From positions 1,178,001 through 1,242,000 of the forward strand of contig NZ_JACHMX010000001.1 in the NCBI RefSeq assembly GCF_014205155.1: a stretch of DNA of 64,000 bases. Reading direction: 5' to 3'. Source of the DNA: Amycolatopsis umgeniensis. Lineage in GTDB: Bacteria > Actinomycetota > Actinomycetes > Mycobacteriales > Pseudonocardiaceae. Positions within the stretch are counted from its first letter, which is position 1; each line of letters starts with the position of its first letter. Position numbers and translations under genes: made by a program. This document shows, in pieces, positions 36,087 through 44,462 of this stretch. Below the pieces are notes generated by a model, which was not told the DNA's origin, ran no database searches, and saw nothing but the letters and a program-made list of their open reading frames with translations.

Positions 36087-37016
36087 ATGGAAATCGAAAA
36101 GACACTGTTCGACGCGCACCGGGCGCGGTTCTCGGCGATCGACAGGCTGCTGCCCGAAGCCGCCCCCGCCCCGGTCGCGGGCGAGCGCGTGGACGCCGCC
36201 ACGGCGGCGGGTGTCCAGGTCACCGGCGTGGTGCAGCGTCAACTGCACGGCCCGGACGACGTCCCCCTGCTCTGGTCGGCGGCCGACGCGCGCCAGCTGT
36301 TCCCGTTCATCGGGGACACCGGCACCGAGGGGATGGACGTGCTGCTGCGCGCGTGGCGGACGTGGCTGGACGCCGAGTCCCCCGGCGAGGATTCGTCCTG
36401 CGTGGTCAATTGGCCGAGCCGGGACGCCGAGGCGATCCGAGCCTTCCTCGACCACGGGCTGGTGCCGATGTCCGCGCTCGCCGTGCGCACTGGCGGCGCC
36501 CACGACGACGCGGCCGAAAACGACGTGACCGTCCGCCGGGCGCGGGCGGAAGACTTCGAGGAAGTGCTCGCGATGGCCGTGTCGACGCACGACTACATCG
36601 GCCAGGTCGCCACCCGCCGTCGCTCGAACGCCGCCGAACTGCTCGCCCCGGCGCTGGAACAAGCCCTCGACAAGGAAGACCCGCTGTTGTGGCTGGCCGA
36701 GCGGGACGGAATGACCGCCGCGTTCGCGCACGCCGCCTGGATCACGTCGTCACCCGGGTCGGCCGAGGCCGAACTCCTCCCCCTCGGCCGCTGGGGTTAC
36801 GTCAACAACGTCGTCACCGTGCCGGGCCTGCGCGGGAGCGGCCTCGGCCGGACTTTGATGGCCGTGGTGCACAAGGAGTTCTCCGCCGACGGCGCGAGCG
36901 GCACCTACCTCTACTACAACCCGACCAACCCGCTTTCTTCGGTGTTCTGGCACCGGCAGGGTTATCGTCCACTGTGGACGTCCTGGGAGGTCCATCCGGC
37001 CTCGGCCTTGCGCTGA
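36087..37016 (+). CDS. GNAT N-acetyltransferase (copy 2)
   Basis: A 309-residue paralogue of the preceding gene with the same layout: N-terminal half DARQLFPFIGDTGTEGMDVLLRAWRTWL and SSCVVNWPSRDAEAIRAFLDHGL, then the GNAT motif YVNNVVTVPGLRGSGLGRTLMAVVHKEF. The C-terminus, YYNPTNPLSSVFWHRQGYRPLWTSW, is nearly identical to copy 1. The ATG at 36087 aligns with copy 1; GTG at 36063 is possible. The gene begins 26 nt after copy 1 ends. Local duplication with later divergence of the middle part is the simplest reading. Confidence 0.85.
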   Translation: MEIEKTLFDAHRARFSAIDRLLPEAAPAPVAGERVDAATAAGVQVTGVVQRQLHGPDDVPLLWSAADARQLFPFIGDTGTEGMDVLLRAWRTWLDAESPGEDSSCVVNWPSRDAEAIRAFLDHGLVPMSALAVRTGGAHDDAAENDVTVRRARAEDFEEVLAMAVSTHDYIGQVATRRRSNAAELLAPALEQALDKEDPLLWLAERDGMTAAFAHAAWITSSPGSAEAELLPLGRWGYVNNVVTVPGLRGSGLGRTLMAVVHKEFSADGASGTYLYYNPTNPLSSVFWHRQGYRPLWTSWEVHPASALR

Positions 37017-37096
37017 CGAGTCCGGTTTGCGGCGGTTTCGTCACCCTTGCGTGTGACGTGGGCCGCGCGCGGTTGTGCACCTCCCAGGTCAGGGCT

Positions 37097-37128
37097 AACT
37101 TTTGAACTGACCAGTCAGTTTAAAAGTT
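37097..37128. promoter_or_regulatory. TetR-type operator, 32-bp near-perfect palindrome
   Basis: Arms AACTTTT (37097-37103) and AAAAGTT (37122-37128) flank an inner palindrome AACTGACCAGTCAGTT (37105-37120); only the two junction bases fail to pair. It lies 28 nt upstream of the pseudo-ATPase start. The inner ACTGACCAGTCAGT is a common TetR half-site arrangement, so the TetR regulator at the end of this operon probably binds here. Confidence 0.8.
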
Positions 37129-37156
37129 CCGCGAGTCACCGACCTGGGAGTTCTTC

Positions 37157-37843
37157 GTGCGGGTTCAAGCCGACAGGGTGTCCGTCACCGGACCCCACGG
37201 CACGTTGCTGTCGCCTACTTCGCTCACCGTTTCGGGTGGTGAGCTGGCGATCGTGCACGGCGAGCCAGGAGTGGGCGTCACGGCCTTCGGGCTGGCGCTG
37301 GCGGGCAGATTGAAGCCCGCAACCGGGACGGTGACCGTCGAAGGCGGTGACCCGCACAAGGTCGTGGCGATCGTCGACGCCCCCGGCGTGAGCGAGCCGG
37401 ACGGCGCGCTGTCGCTGCAGGTCGTCGTCGGTGAGGAACTCGAACTGGCGAAGCGGCCGTCGAACAAGGCCGCCGTCGCGAGCTGGCTGGCCGAGCACGA
37501 CGCCGCCGCCTTCGCCACCACCCGCTTCGAGAACATCGAAGCGGTGACGCGCACCCGGCTGCTCACCGCGCTCGCCGCGGGCCGCGAGGACGTCGGCGTC
37601 CTCGTGCTCGACACCCCGGACAGGCACACCAGCGACGTCGACAGCTGGGCGCGGCTCGCCCGCGAGCACGCCGAGCGCGGCCTCGCCGTCATCGTGCTGA
37701 CCGCCACCACCCCGCTTTCGGCCCTGCCGGAGAAGCCCGCCCTCTGCGGCGCCCTCGAGCAGCCCGACCCCGTGCGCTGCGCGCCTCTCGAGCCAGAGGC
37801 GGAGCCGGACGGAACCGAAGAGACTTCAGGAGACCAGGAATGA
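37157..37843 (+). CDS. Degenerate ABC-ATPase-like partner of YhgE/Pip protein
   Basis: A 228-residue protein with an ABC ATPase outline but broken motifs. The P-loop position reads GEPGVGVTAF with Val where the essential Lys should be. The signature region is EAVTRTRLLTALA with no LSGGQ. Walker B is VGVLVLDTPDRH, with Thr where the catalytic Glu is expected. The beta-sheet core is kept (VTVEGGDPHKVVAIVDAPG). It is therefore likely a nucleotide-independent or ATP-binding-only partner. GTG at 37157. The stop overlaps the YhgE start (ATGA at 37840-37843), giving a three-gene operon with YhgE and TetR genes. Confidence 0.8.
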   Translation: MRVQADRVSVTGPHGTLLSPTSLTVSGGELAIVHGEPGVGVTAFGLALAGRLKPATGTVTVEGGDPHKVVAIVDAPGVSEPDGALSLQVVVGEELELAKRPSNKAAVASWLAEHDAAAFATTRFENIEAVTRTRLLTALAAGREDVGVLVLDTPDRHTSDVDSWARLAREHAERGLAVIVLTATTPLSALPEKPALCGALEQPDPVRCAPLEPEAEPDGTEETSGDQE

Positions 37844-39735
37844 ACCCCGTCCGGATCGCCGCCAACGAGCTGCGCCGGCTGAGCAGCGGCACCCTGCCGA
37901 AGCTCGCCATGGCCGCACTCGTCCTGGTGCCGCTGCTCTACGCGTCCTTCTACCTCTACGCGAACTTCGACCCGTACTCGCGCCTCGACAAACTGCCCGC
38001 CGCCGTCTTCACCTCCGACGCCGGCGCGAAGGACTCGGCCGGGGCGGAACGCAATGTCGGCCGCGAGGTCACCGACGAGCTGGTCAAGTCCGGCACCTTC
38101 CAGTGGCACGAGGTCTCCCAGGAGGAGGCCGCCAAGGGCGTCCGCGACGACACCTACTCGTTCGCCATCGGCATCCCGCGCGACTTCTCCGCCGCGCTGC
38201 TGTCCTCGGGCAACTTCCAGCCGCAGCAGGCGACGATCACGCTGACCACCAACGACGCCAACAACTACCTGTCGGGCACCATCGCGAAACAGGTGGCCGA
38301 ACAGGTCCGCAAGACGATCGCGGAGAAGGTCGGCAGCGAGGCCGCGGACAAGTTCCTGGTCGGCTTCTCCACGATCTACGGCAAGATCCAGGAGGCGTCG
38401 ACGGGCGCCTCACAGCTCGCCGACGGCGCGGGCAAACTCAAATCGGGCCAGCAGCAGCTGGCCGACGGCGCGTCCCAGCTCGCCTCCGGCAGCTCACAAC
38501 TGGCGACCGGGCTCGGCACCCTGAAATCGAGCACCGCCCAGCTGCCCGCTCAGACCCAGAAGCTCGCCGACGGCGCCGGTCAGGTCGCCGACGGGAACCA
38601 GAAGGTCGCCGACGCGGCCTCGCTCGCGGCGACGGCGTCCGGCGACATCCAGACCAAACTCGACGGCTACCGCACCCAGCTCGCGCAGGATCTGCGCAAC
38701 GCCGAAGTCCCGGAGGCGAAGGTCCAGGAGATCCTGAGCCGCCTCGACACCCTCCGGTCGCCGGTGGACCAGGCCAACACGAAGATCCAGGGCGCGAACA
38801 GCCAGCTCACCCAGCTCGCGTCCGGCGCGCGGCAGGTGTCCGACGGCGCGAAGCAGCTGGCCTCGGCGACGCCGCAGCTCACCAACGGGATCGCGCAGGC
38901 GGCCGACGCGTCGAACCAGATCCGCGACGGCGCGGCGAAGCTGAACGACGGCGAGAAGTCCGCGGTCACCGGCACGAACCAGCTGGCCGACGGCGCGGTG
39001 CAGCTGCGTGACGGCCTCGCCGCCGGGCTCAAGGAGATCCCGAACCCCGACGACCCCACGCGGGCGGCCACCGCCAACACCATCGCCGACCCGGTCGCGG
39101 TCAGCTCCTCCGGCGTCGCCTCGGCCGGGACGTACGGCGCGGGTCTCGCCCCGTTCTTCATCTCGCTCGCGACCTGGATCGGCGCTTTCGTGCTGTTCCT
39201 GTTGCTGCGCCCGCTTTCGACCCGCGCGCTGACCGCCGGCGCGTCGCCGTTCAAGGTCGCGCTCGGCGGCTGGCTCGCCTCGGCCCTGCTGGGGATCGCG
39301 CAGGTGATCGTGCTGTTCGGCGCGGTGACGTGGCTGGTCGGCATCGACGTCGCGCATCCGCTCGGCGCGATCGGGTTCGCCGTGCTGGTGTCGCTCACCT
39401 TCACCGCCGTGGTGCACGCGCTCAACGCGTTCTTCGGCGCTGTCGGGAAGTTCCTCGGTCTGGTACTGCTGGTGCTTCAGCTGGTGAGCGCGGGCGGCAC
39501 GTTCCCGTGGCAGACGATCCCGGACGCGCTGTACCCGTTGCACATCGTGCTGCCGATGGGTTACGCGATCGACGGGTTCCGGCATCTGCTCTACAGTGGC
39601 GCGTCGATGAAGATCCTCGGTGACATCGGTGTGCTGGTCGCGTATCTCGTCGGCGCGATCCTGGTTTCGACGCTGGCCGCGCGAAAACGGCGCACCTGGA
39701 CGGTTTCGGCGCTGAAACCCGAGCTGGCGTTGTGA
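37840..39735 (+). CDS. YhgE/Pip-domain membrane protein
   Basis: A 631-residue membrane protein of the YhgE/Pip family (related to phage infection protein and ESX-associated EsaA). One N-terminal helix near residues 22-42 is followed by a long exported region. The region ~185-400 contains many short repeats of the form LADGA-x-QL, ASGSSQL and LATGLG, which form a coiled-coil-like stalk. Five C-terminal helices follow from FFISLATWIGAFVLFLLL to GVLVAYLVGAILVSTL. The family shares an ABC-2 permease fold and takes part in export or cell-surface tasks. The ATG overlaps the pseudo-ATPase, and its stop overlaps the tetR-like GTG. Confidence 0.93.
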   Translation: MNPVRIAANELRRLSSGTLPKLAMAALVLVPLLYASFYLYANFDPYSRLDKLPAAVFTSDAGAKDSAGAERNVGREVTDELVKSGTFQWHEVSQEEAAKGVRDDTYSFAIGIPRDFSAALLSSGNFQPQQATITLTTNDANNYLSGTIAKQVAEQVRKTIAEKVGSEAADKFLVGFSTIYGKIQEASTGASQLADGAGKLKSGQQQLADGASQLASGSSQLATGLGTLKSSTAQLPAQTQKLADGAGQVADGNQKVADAASLAATASGDIQTKLDGYRTQLAQDLRNAEVPEAKVQEILSRLDTLRSPVDQANTKIQGANSQLTQLASGARQVSDGAKQLASATPQLTNGIAQAADASNQIRDGAAKLNDGEKSAVTGTNQLADGAVQLRDGLAAGLKEIPNPDDPTRAATANTIADPVAVSSSGVASAGTYGAGLAPFFISLATWIGAFVLFLLLRPLSTRALTAGASPFKVALGGWLASALLGIAQVIVLFGAVTWLVGIDVAHPLGAIGFAVLVSLTFTAVVHALNAFFGAVGKFLGLVLLVLQLVSAGGTFPWQTIPDALYPLHIVLPMGYAIDGFRHLLYSGASMKILGDIGVLVAYLVGAILVSTLAARKRRTWTVSALKPELAL

Positions 39736-40310
39736 CCACCCGGGGTGAGGCGACGAAGCAGAAGCTGTTCGAAGCGACGCTGCGGCTGTCCGCCAGCCGC
39801 GGCCTCGTCGGGCTGACGGTGGACGACATCGCGGCCGAGGCGAAGGTCGCCAAGGGCACCGTCTACTACAACTTCGGCAGCAAAGACGGTCTCGTCGACG
39901 CGCTGCTGCGCTACGGCGTCGGCGTGCTCGCGGAGCGGCTGCGCACGGCCACCGGAGACGGCGACCCGATGGATGTCATCGAGTCTCAAGTGGACGGTGC
40001 GCTGGAGTTCATCGCCGAATACCCCGGTTTTTCGCAGATCCTGGTGAGCGAGATGTGGCGCACACCGGGCACGTGGCACGAGACGCTGACGTTGCTGCGC
40101 GAGGAGATCATCTCGATCGTGCGCGAACAACTCCACCGGCTGGACGCCGCCGGGCGGCTGCCCGACGGCGTCCAGATCCAGACGGCCGCGGCCGGGTTGT
40201 TCGGCACGATGCTGGTGGTCGCGCTGGACTGGCAGGTGTTCCAGCCGAAGCGGACGCGGGCCGATGTCCGGGAATCGGTGATGGTGCTGATCCGGGGCCT
40301 GGGACGCTAA
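39732..40310 (+). CDS. TetR-family regulator of the YhgE operon
   Basis: A 192-residue repressor. The N-terminal TetR HTH reads KQKLFEATLRLSASRGLVGLTVDDIAAEAKVAKGTVYYNFGSKDGLVDALL. The C-terminal ligand and dimer domain is helical (AEYPGFSQILVSEMWRTPGTWHETL). The GTG overlaps the YhgE stop by 4 nt. As last gene of the operon headed by a 32-bp palindrome it is likely autoregulatory, so the whole operon would be induced by its ligand, perhaps an amphipathic compound. It converges with the Trypco1 gene, overlapping by 4 nt. Confidence 0.92.
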   Translation: MTTRGEATKQKLFEATLRLSASRGLVGLTVDDIAAEAKVAKGTVYYNFGSKDGLVDALLRYGVGVLAERLRTATGDGDPMDVIESQVDGALEFIAEYPGFSQILVSEMWRTPGTWHETLTLLREEIISIVREQLHRLDAAGRLPDGVQIQTAAAGLFGTMLVVALDWQVFQPKRTRADVRESVMVLIRGLGR

Positions 40311-40642
40311 GGGGTCTCCGGGTCGCTGATCTCCCGGACCCACTTCAGCTTGACCTCGAAGTTCCCCTCCAGCCCCGTTTTGGCGATCACCGCGCCCGCC
40401 TGCGCGGTCAGCTTGACACCGAATTTGAGCTCGACCTCGTCCGGTCCCCTGGTCATCGACCGGAAGGTGTCGAGCGCCGCCACGGCCGCGTCCTTCACGT
40501 TCTCGAGCGCCGCCTCGAACGATCCTTTGGCGTCCTCGACGAGGTCGTCACGCCGGGAGACGCGGGAGGTGCCGGGGACGGGGTCGACCTCGACGACCAC
40601 CGAACCGCCGCCTTCGAGCGGGAACCGTGCCAGGTCGTTCAC
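40307..40642 (-). CDS. Trypco1 (trypsin-co-occurring, CU044_2847-family) protein
   Basis: A 111-residue small protein made of one Trypco1 domain: MNDLARFPLEGGGSVVVEVD, the helical middle GSFEAALENVKDAAVAALDTFRSM, and the diagnostic DEVELKFGVKLTAQAGAVIAKTGLEGNFEVKLKW. The family is named for lying next to trypsin-like proteases in actinobacterial conflict or signalling loci, and such a protease is indeed the first gene of this operon. Its biochemical role is unknown; binding or guarding the protease is a reasonable idea. The GTG start has GAAGGAG 6 nt upstream. It follows the solute-binding gene by 10 nt. Confidence 0.88.
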   Translation of the reverse strand: MNDLARFPLEGGGSVVVEVDPVPGTSRVSRRDDLVEDAKGSFEAALENVKDAAVAALDTFRSMTRGPDEVELKFGVKLTAQAGAVIAKTGLEGNFEVKLKWVREISDPETP

Positions 40643-40652
40643 CGGTGCTCCT

Positions 40653-41942
40653 TCACTGTCCGCATTCGATTCTCAGCCACTCGCCGGGCTGGATGCTCGT
40701 CTGGACGTCGTCCAGCTGTTTCAGCAGGATGTCCAGCCTGTCCCGGTTGCTCAGGTACTCCAGGACGGCACGATGGAACGCGCCGGTCATCGACGCGGGC
40801 ATCAGGTCGGAGGCGTCGAAGCACAGGGTGGAACCCGAGGTGATCGTGTCCGCGACCTTCCGGCTCACCTGGTCCGGGTAGACGTCGAGGCCGAGCTTCC
40901 GGTTCGCCGAGAACGCGTTCGCGCGGGGAATCGACGGCCAGATCCGCTGTGCCTTCTCCGAAGCCAGGTATTCGATCAGCTTCCGCGCCCGCGGGGTGTC
41001 CTGGAACATGCCCGCCAGGTCGGCGGAGACCTCGGAGACGTCACGGCCGGGGAAGGTGAGGAAGTCGAAATCGGTGCCGGGCTTGGGAAAGGTCCCGTCG
41101 GGCCGCTTGGCGTTCTGGTAACGACTCATGATGAACGACGCCTGGTGTTCGAGCACGCAGCCCGGCGGTTCGGTGAACATCGGCTTGCCCGCGTCGCCGA
41201 AGTCGGTCAGCAGCGCGGCCGCGGTCCCGCCGCGGATCGCGGTGGGTTCGAGCACGGAACCCCAGTCCAGCCAAGCCTGTTTGACCTCCGGCGACGTCCA
41301 CTTCAGACTGCCGGAAGCCCATCGCCAGTACTTGTCGGGCCCGGCCGAGTGCAGCAGGATGTCCTCGATCCAGTCGGTTCCGGGCCAGCCCGAGGTGGGC
41401 GGGGCGCCCATGCCGACACACCACGGCGTGCCGCCCGCCGCCGTCAGTCCGGCGGCGAACGCGCGGAGGCCGTCGAACGTCGTCGGGCGGATCCCGGTCA
41501 GCCGGGCCGGGTTGTACCAGATCACGCTCTTGAGATCGGCCTTCACCGCGACCGCGTACAGCTTCTGCGTGCCGATCTTCTGCAAGGCGACCCATTGCGG
41601 GCTGAAAGACCGGGTCACGGCGGCGGAGAGGTCTTCGTCGAGCGGCAGGAGGTCGCCCGACTTCTGGTACTTCGCCAGCACCCCGGCATTGGGCAGGACG
41701 GCCACGTGCGGCGGCGTGCCGCGCTGGACGTCCGAGGCGAGGACCTGGTCGACGGCACGGGTGCCCTGATAGAGGTAGTCGATCCCGGTGTCGGCCTTGA
41801 AGGCGTCCAGCACCTGACGGAACGCCTTCTCCTCGGGACCGGTCCACGACGCGAGGACGACGACCGGCCCGGCGTCGTCCGACGCCGAACACCCGCCCGC
41901 GAGCAGCGACAGCGCCATCACCACGGCCAGCAACCGTTTCAT
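40653..41942 (-). CDS. Family-1-type extracellular solute-binding lipoprotein, no permease partner
   Basis: A 429-residue lipoprotein with signal MKRLLAVVMALSLLAGGC; Cys18 is the lipid attachment site. The mature part matches ABC sugar-type binding proteins: VVLASWTGPEEKAFRQVLDAF, GTPPHVAVLPNAGVLAKY, LKSVIWYNPARL and ARKLIEYLASEKAQRIW. The ATG at 41942 overlaps the stop of the membrane-protein gene (ATGA); the longer frame to 42170 would sit inside that gene and is rejected. No permease or transport ATPase is encoded in the operon, so it likely serves as a ligand sensor like mycobacterial GlnH rather than in uptake. Confidence 0.88.
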   Translation of the reverse strand: MKRLLAVVMALSLLAGGCSASDDAGPVVVLASWTGPEEKAFRQVLDAFKADTGIDYLYQGTRAVDQVLASDVQRGTPPHVAVLPNAGVLAKYQKSGDLLPLDEDLSAAVTRSFSPQWVALQKIGTQKLYAVAVKADLKSVIWYNPARLTGIRPTTFDGLRAFAAGLTAAGGTPWCVGMGAPPTSGWPGTDWIEDILLHSAGPDKYWRWASGSLKWTSPEVKQAWLDWGSVLEPTAIRGGTAAALLTDFGDAGKPMFTEPPGCVLEHQASFIMSRYQNAKRPDGTFPKPGTDFDFLTFPGRDVSEVSADLAGMFQDTPRARKLIEYLASEKAQRIWPSIPRANAFSANRKLGLDVYPDQVSRKVADTITSGSTLCFDASDLMPASMTGAFHRAVLEYLSNRDRLDILLKQLDDVQTSIQPGEWLRIECGQ

Positions 41943-43027
41943 CGGCGGTACCGGTATTCCTCGACACGGGCGTGCAGTCCGAGCAGGACCAGCCCGCCGG
42001 CGAGCAAGGTGCCCGCCGGGATCAGGAACTCCCGTCCACCGGTTTCGGCCGCCCCGGAGGCGTCGGCCGCCACGGCCTTCGCGCCGGCGGTGACCACCCG
42101 CGTGTTGTCCGTCGCCACGGTGGTGGCCTGGCGGGTCTTCGCCCGGAATTCGTCGGCGGTCACACCGCATCCCTGCTCCTCGTCGCAGTACCCGGTCAGC
42201 AGGTCGGCGAGCCGTCGCTGACCGAGGTCGTCGGCCGCCTGGATCTGCGCGCCCCGCGCGTCGGCGACACCGTCGAGCCGCTCCCCGACCGAGTCCAGGC
42301 GGTCACGGCTGATCAAGGTGAACACCAGCGCCACCCCGATCGCGGCGACCAGTACGGTCGCGGCGAGCAGCGGGAGGTTGACCACGCGGCGGAAGCGTTT
42401 CTTGAGGTACAGCTGGGTGAGCACCAGGAGCGCCAGCAGGGCCAGCACCGGCAGGAGCCACAGCGGAAGCATCGCGAGACTCATCCCGGTCGACGACAGC
42501 TGCCGGTTCAGCGCCTCACGTTGCTTGCCCTGCAACGATTCCAGCTCCTCCAGGACACCGCCGGAGGCATGCAGCAGCCGTGAGGCGTGCCAGAGGTCGA
42601 CGGCGCCCAGCACGGCGGCGTCGGGCTGGCGGAAGTGCACGTCGGCCTGTCCGATGGAGCCCGAGTAGGCCGCGACCTGGCTTTCCACCACCTGCAGCGC
42701 GTTACCGCCCGCCTCACCCGCCTGGTTGAACTCCGCGACCCGCGCGAGACTCTGGCTCGCCAGCGCCAGCTGATTCGAATACTCCTGCCCCGGTCCCGCC
42801 AGTTTCGCCTCACCGGAGGCGAAACTGGTGATCGCGGCGGCGTCCGCGGCCACCAGCGCGGCCCGCGCGGCGGTCACTTCGAGCACCGCCTGCGAAGTCC
42901 GGTCCCGGACGGTCTCCGCCGTGCTCTGGACACTGTGGAACGCCCACAGCGAGACCACCAGGACAGCGAGGGTGAGCGCCAGCAGGGCGGTGCGGAGCCG
43001 CACCAGCCGCACCCGGGTCGCCGTCAC
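41939..43027 (-). CDS. GlnX-like sensory membrane protein
   Basis: A 362-residue membrane protein. Predicted helices are at ~11-30 (LRTALLALTLAVLVVSLWAF), ~184-208 (LAMLPLWLLPVLALLALLVLTQLYL), ~220-242 (LLAATVLVAAIGVALVFTLI) and ~336-352. Two exported helical sensor segments lie between them (30-183 and 243-335), the second with a Cys pair in YCDEEQGCG. This arrangement resembles the GlnX component that links solute-binding GlnH to kinase PknG in mycobacteria; homology is inferred from topology and gene order, not proven. The GTG start overlaps the VWA stop and the stop overlaps the lipoprotein ATG. Confidence 0.75.
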   Translation of the reverse strand: MTATRVRLVRLRTALLALTLAVLVVSLWAFHSVQSTAETVRDRTSQAVLEVTAARAALVAADAAAITSFASGEAKLAGPGQEYSNQLALASQSLARVAEFNQAGEAGGNALQVVESQVAAYSGSIGQADVHFRQPDAAVLGAVDLWHASRLLHASGGVLEELESLQGKQREALNRQLSSTGMSLAMLPLWLLPVLALLALLVLTQLYLKKRFRRVVNLPLLAATVLVAAIGVALVFTLISRDRLDSVGERLDGVADARGAQIQAADDLGQRRLADLLTGYCDEEQGCGVTADEFRAKTRQATTVATDNTRVVTAGAKAVAADASGAAETGGREFLIPAGTLLAGGLVLLGLHARVEEYRYRR

Positions 43028-44448
43028 GAAACCGCCTCGTCGAACGGTGTCCCGCAGCCGACACAGAAGTTCGCCCCGGCCGGGGACAGCGCGGGACAGA
43101 CGGCGCAGGTGGCAGGCGGCGCGTCGGCGGATTCGGACATCGGCCGATCCTCCTGCCCCGAAGCGATTTCCGAAACCCTCGACGGGATGACGACGTGCAA
43201 GGCGTGGCTGCGCGTCGCGTCCTCGCGCAGGCGCACGGCACCCTTCTCCGCGTCGACGATCTCCACGACCCCCGCGAGACGGCTGAGCGTCTCTTCGTCA
43301 CCCGCGGCGGTGGCCAACGCGACAGCCCGGCCCCAATCCTGTTCGGCCCCGGCCCGGTCGCCTGCCGCGTAGGCGTCGCCACCGGCTGTCAGCGCCTCAC
43401 CGAGATCGGCCTGGGCGGCGTACTTCGAGACCATCGGGTGAACGAGCGTCGGCGGGATCGGATCGTGGGTCCACCGCCCCGCGATGGCCAGCGCGTCTTC
43501 CTCGGCCGTGGCCCCCGGAAGGGGCACGAGCTCCGTCCACGCCAGCTGACGATCTTGGCCGTGGCTGGGTTCGAGGTCGGGATCGAGATCGAGGATCAGC
43601 TGGTAGTCCCGCGTCTCCTCGTTCGCGAACGAACCGAGCGAGAGCTCCACCTCGCGGACGGCGATCTCCTGGCACCGGTCGGTGAGGTCGTACTCGTCCG
43701 GGAACACCTGCTTGACCGACCGCAGCCTGCTGAACGGCATCGTGCCGATGCGCAACCGGACCTCGGGCAGCACCTTCGTCATCGCGCTCTCGACGAGCTG
43801 CCGGAAGTCCTCGGCGAGCGCGTCGTCCTCGACGACGGAGTCGACGTTCCCGCGCAGCACCCTGCCGATCTGGGTGAGTTCGGCGGGTTCCCAACCGTCG
43901 CCGATCCCCCTGGCGTCGCAGACGAACCGGCCCTCGCAGCTGTTCAGCACGCTCATCAGGTCGGCCCTGGTCTGCGAATCGTTGCGGCCGTCGGTGAGGA
44001 GGATCGCGTGGCGCACCGCGTCGGGCACACCTTCGAAGAGGTCGCGTGCCTTGGCGAGCCAGGCGCCCATCGCGGTGCCGCCGACAGCCGCGAGGTGCTC
44101 GACAGCGGCGCGCGCCTCCGCCCTGGTCTGCCCGGAGGCCGTCACCAAGCCGTCCTCGGCCGGGTAGATCATCTTCGCGCGGTCAGTGCCCTGGATGACG
44201 GCGAACCGCACGCCGTCGGGAAGGACGTCGATGGCGGCCGCGGCCGCTCGCCGGGCCTCGCCGATCTTGGTGCTGGGGAAGCGCATCGAGCTGGAGCAGT
44301 CGATCATCAGGACCTCGGCGGCCGTCCTGGCGACGGTCGCCTCGCCGCCACGTGAGACGACCCGGACGATCGCGGTCATCGCCCGGTCGCCCTCGGCCAG
44401 GAACTTGTTCTGGTGCACTTCGAGGCCCAGGCTCGGTTCCCCGCTCAT
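43024..44448 (-). CDS. VWA-domain protein with C-terminal zinc ribbon
   Basis: A 474-residue cytoplasmic protein. The von Willebrand A domain (~40-215) has an intact MIDAS: Asp50, Ser52 and Ser54 in MIDCSSSM, Thr125 in GGTAMGAWL and Asp153 in LLTDGRND. A beta-rich middle follows (~235-335, RLRIGTMPFSRLRSVKQVFPDEYDL), then helical repeats (ALTAGGDAYAAGDRAGAEQDWGRAV). The end is a double zinc ribbon CAVC...CVGC. VWA proteins of this kind act as metal-dependent scaffolds, as in kinase-linked TerY systems. ATG at 44448 is chosen because AGGGAG lies 6 nt upstream; GTG 12 nt earlier overlaps the kinase stop. Confidence 0.9.
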   Translation of the reverse strand: MSGEPSLGLEVHQNKFLAEGDRAMTAIVRVVSRGGEATVARTAAEVLMIDCSSSMRFPSTKIGEARRAAAAAIDVLPDGVRFAVIQGTDRAKMIYPAEDGLVTASGQTRAEARAAVEHLAAVGGTAMGAWLAKARDLFEGVPDAVRHAILLTDGRNDSQTRADLMSVLNSCEGRFVCDARGIGDGWEPAELTQIGRVLRGNVDSVVEDDALAEDFRQLVESAMTKVLPEVRLRIGTMPFSRLRSVKQVFPDEYDLTDRCQEIAVREVELSLGSFANEETRDYQLILDLDPDLEPSHGQDRQLAWTELVPLPGATAEEDALAIAGRWTHDPIPPTLVHPMVSKYAAQADLGEALTAGGDAYAAGDRAGAEQDWGRAVALATAAGDEETLSRLAGVVEIVDAEKGAVRLREDATRSHALHVVIPSRVSEIASGQEDRPMSESADAPPATCAVCPALSPAGANFCVGCGTPFDEAVS

Positions 44449-44462
44449 CGATCGCTCCCTCT

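Noticed and set aside
40653..42170. Longer version of the solute-binding gene
   Set aside because: The extra 76 residues would overlap the GlnX-like gene in another frame; the ATG at 41942 gives a perfect lipoprotein signal and a 4-nt overlap.
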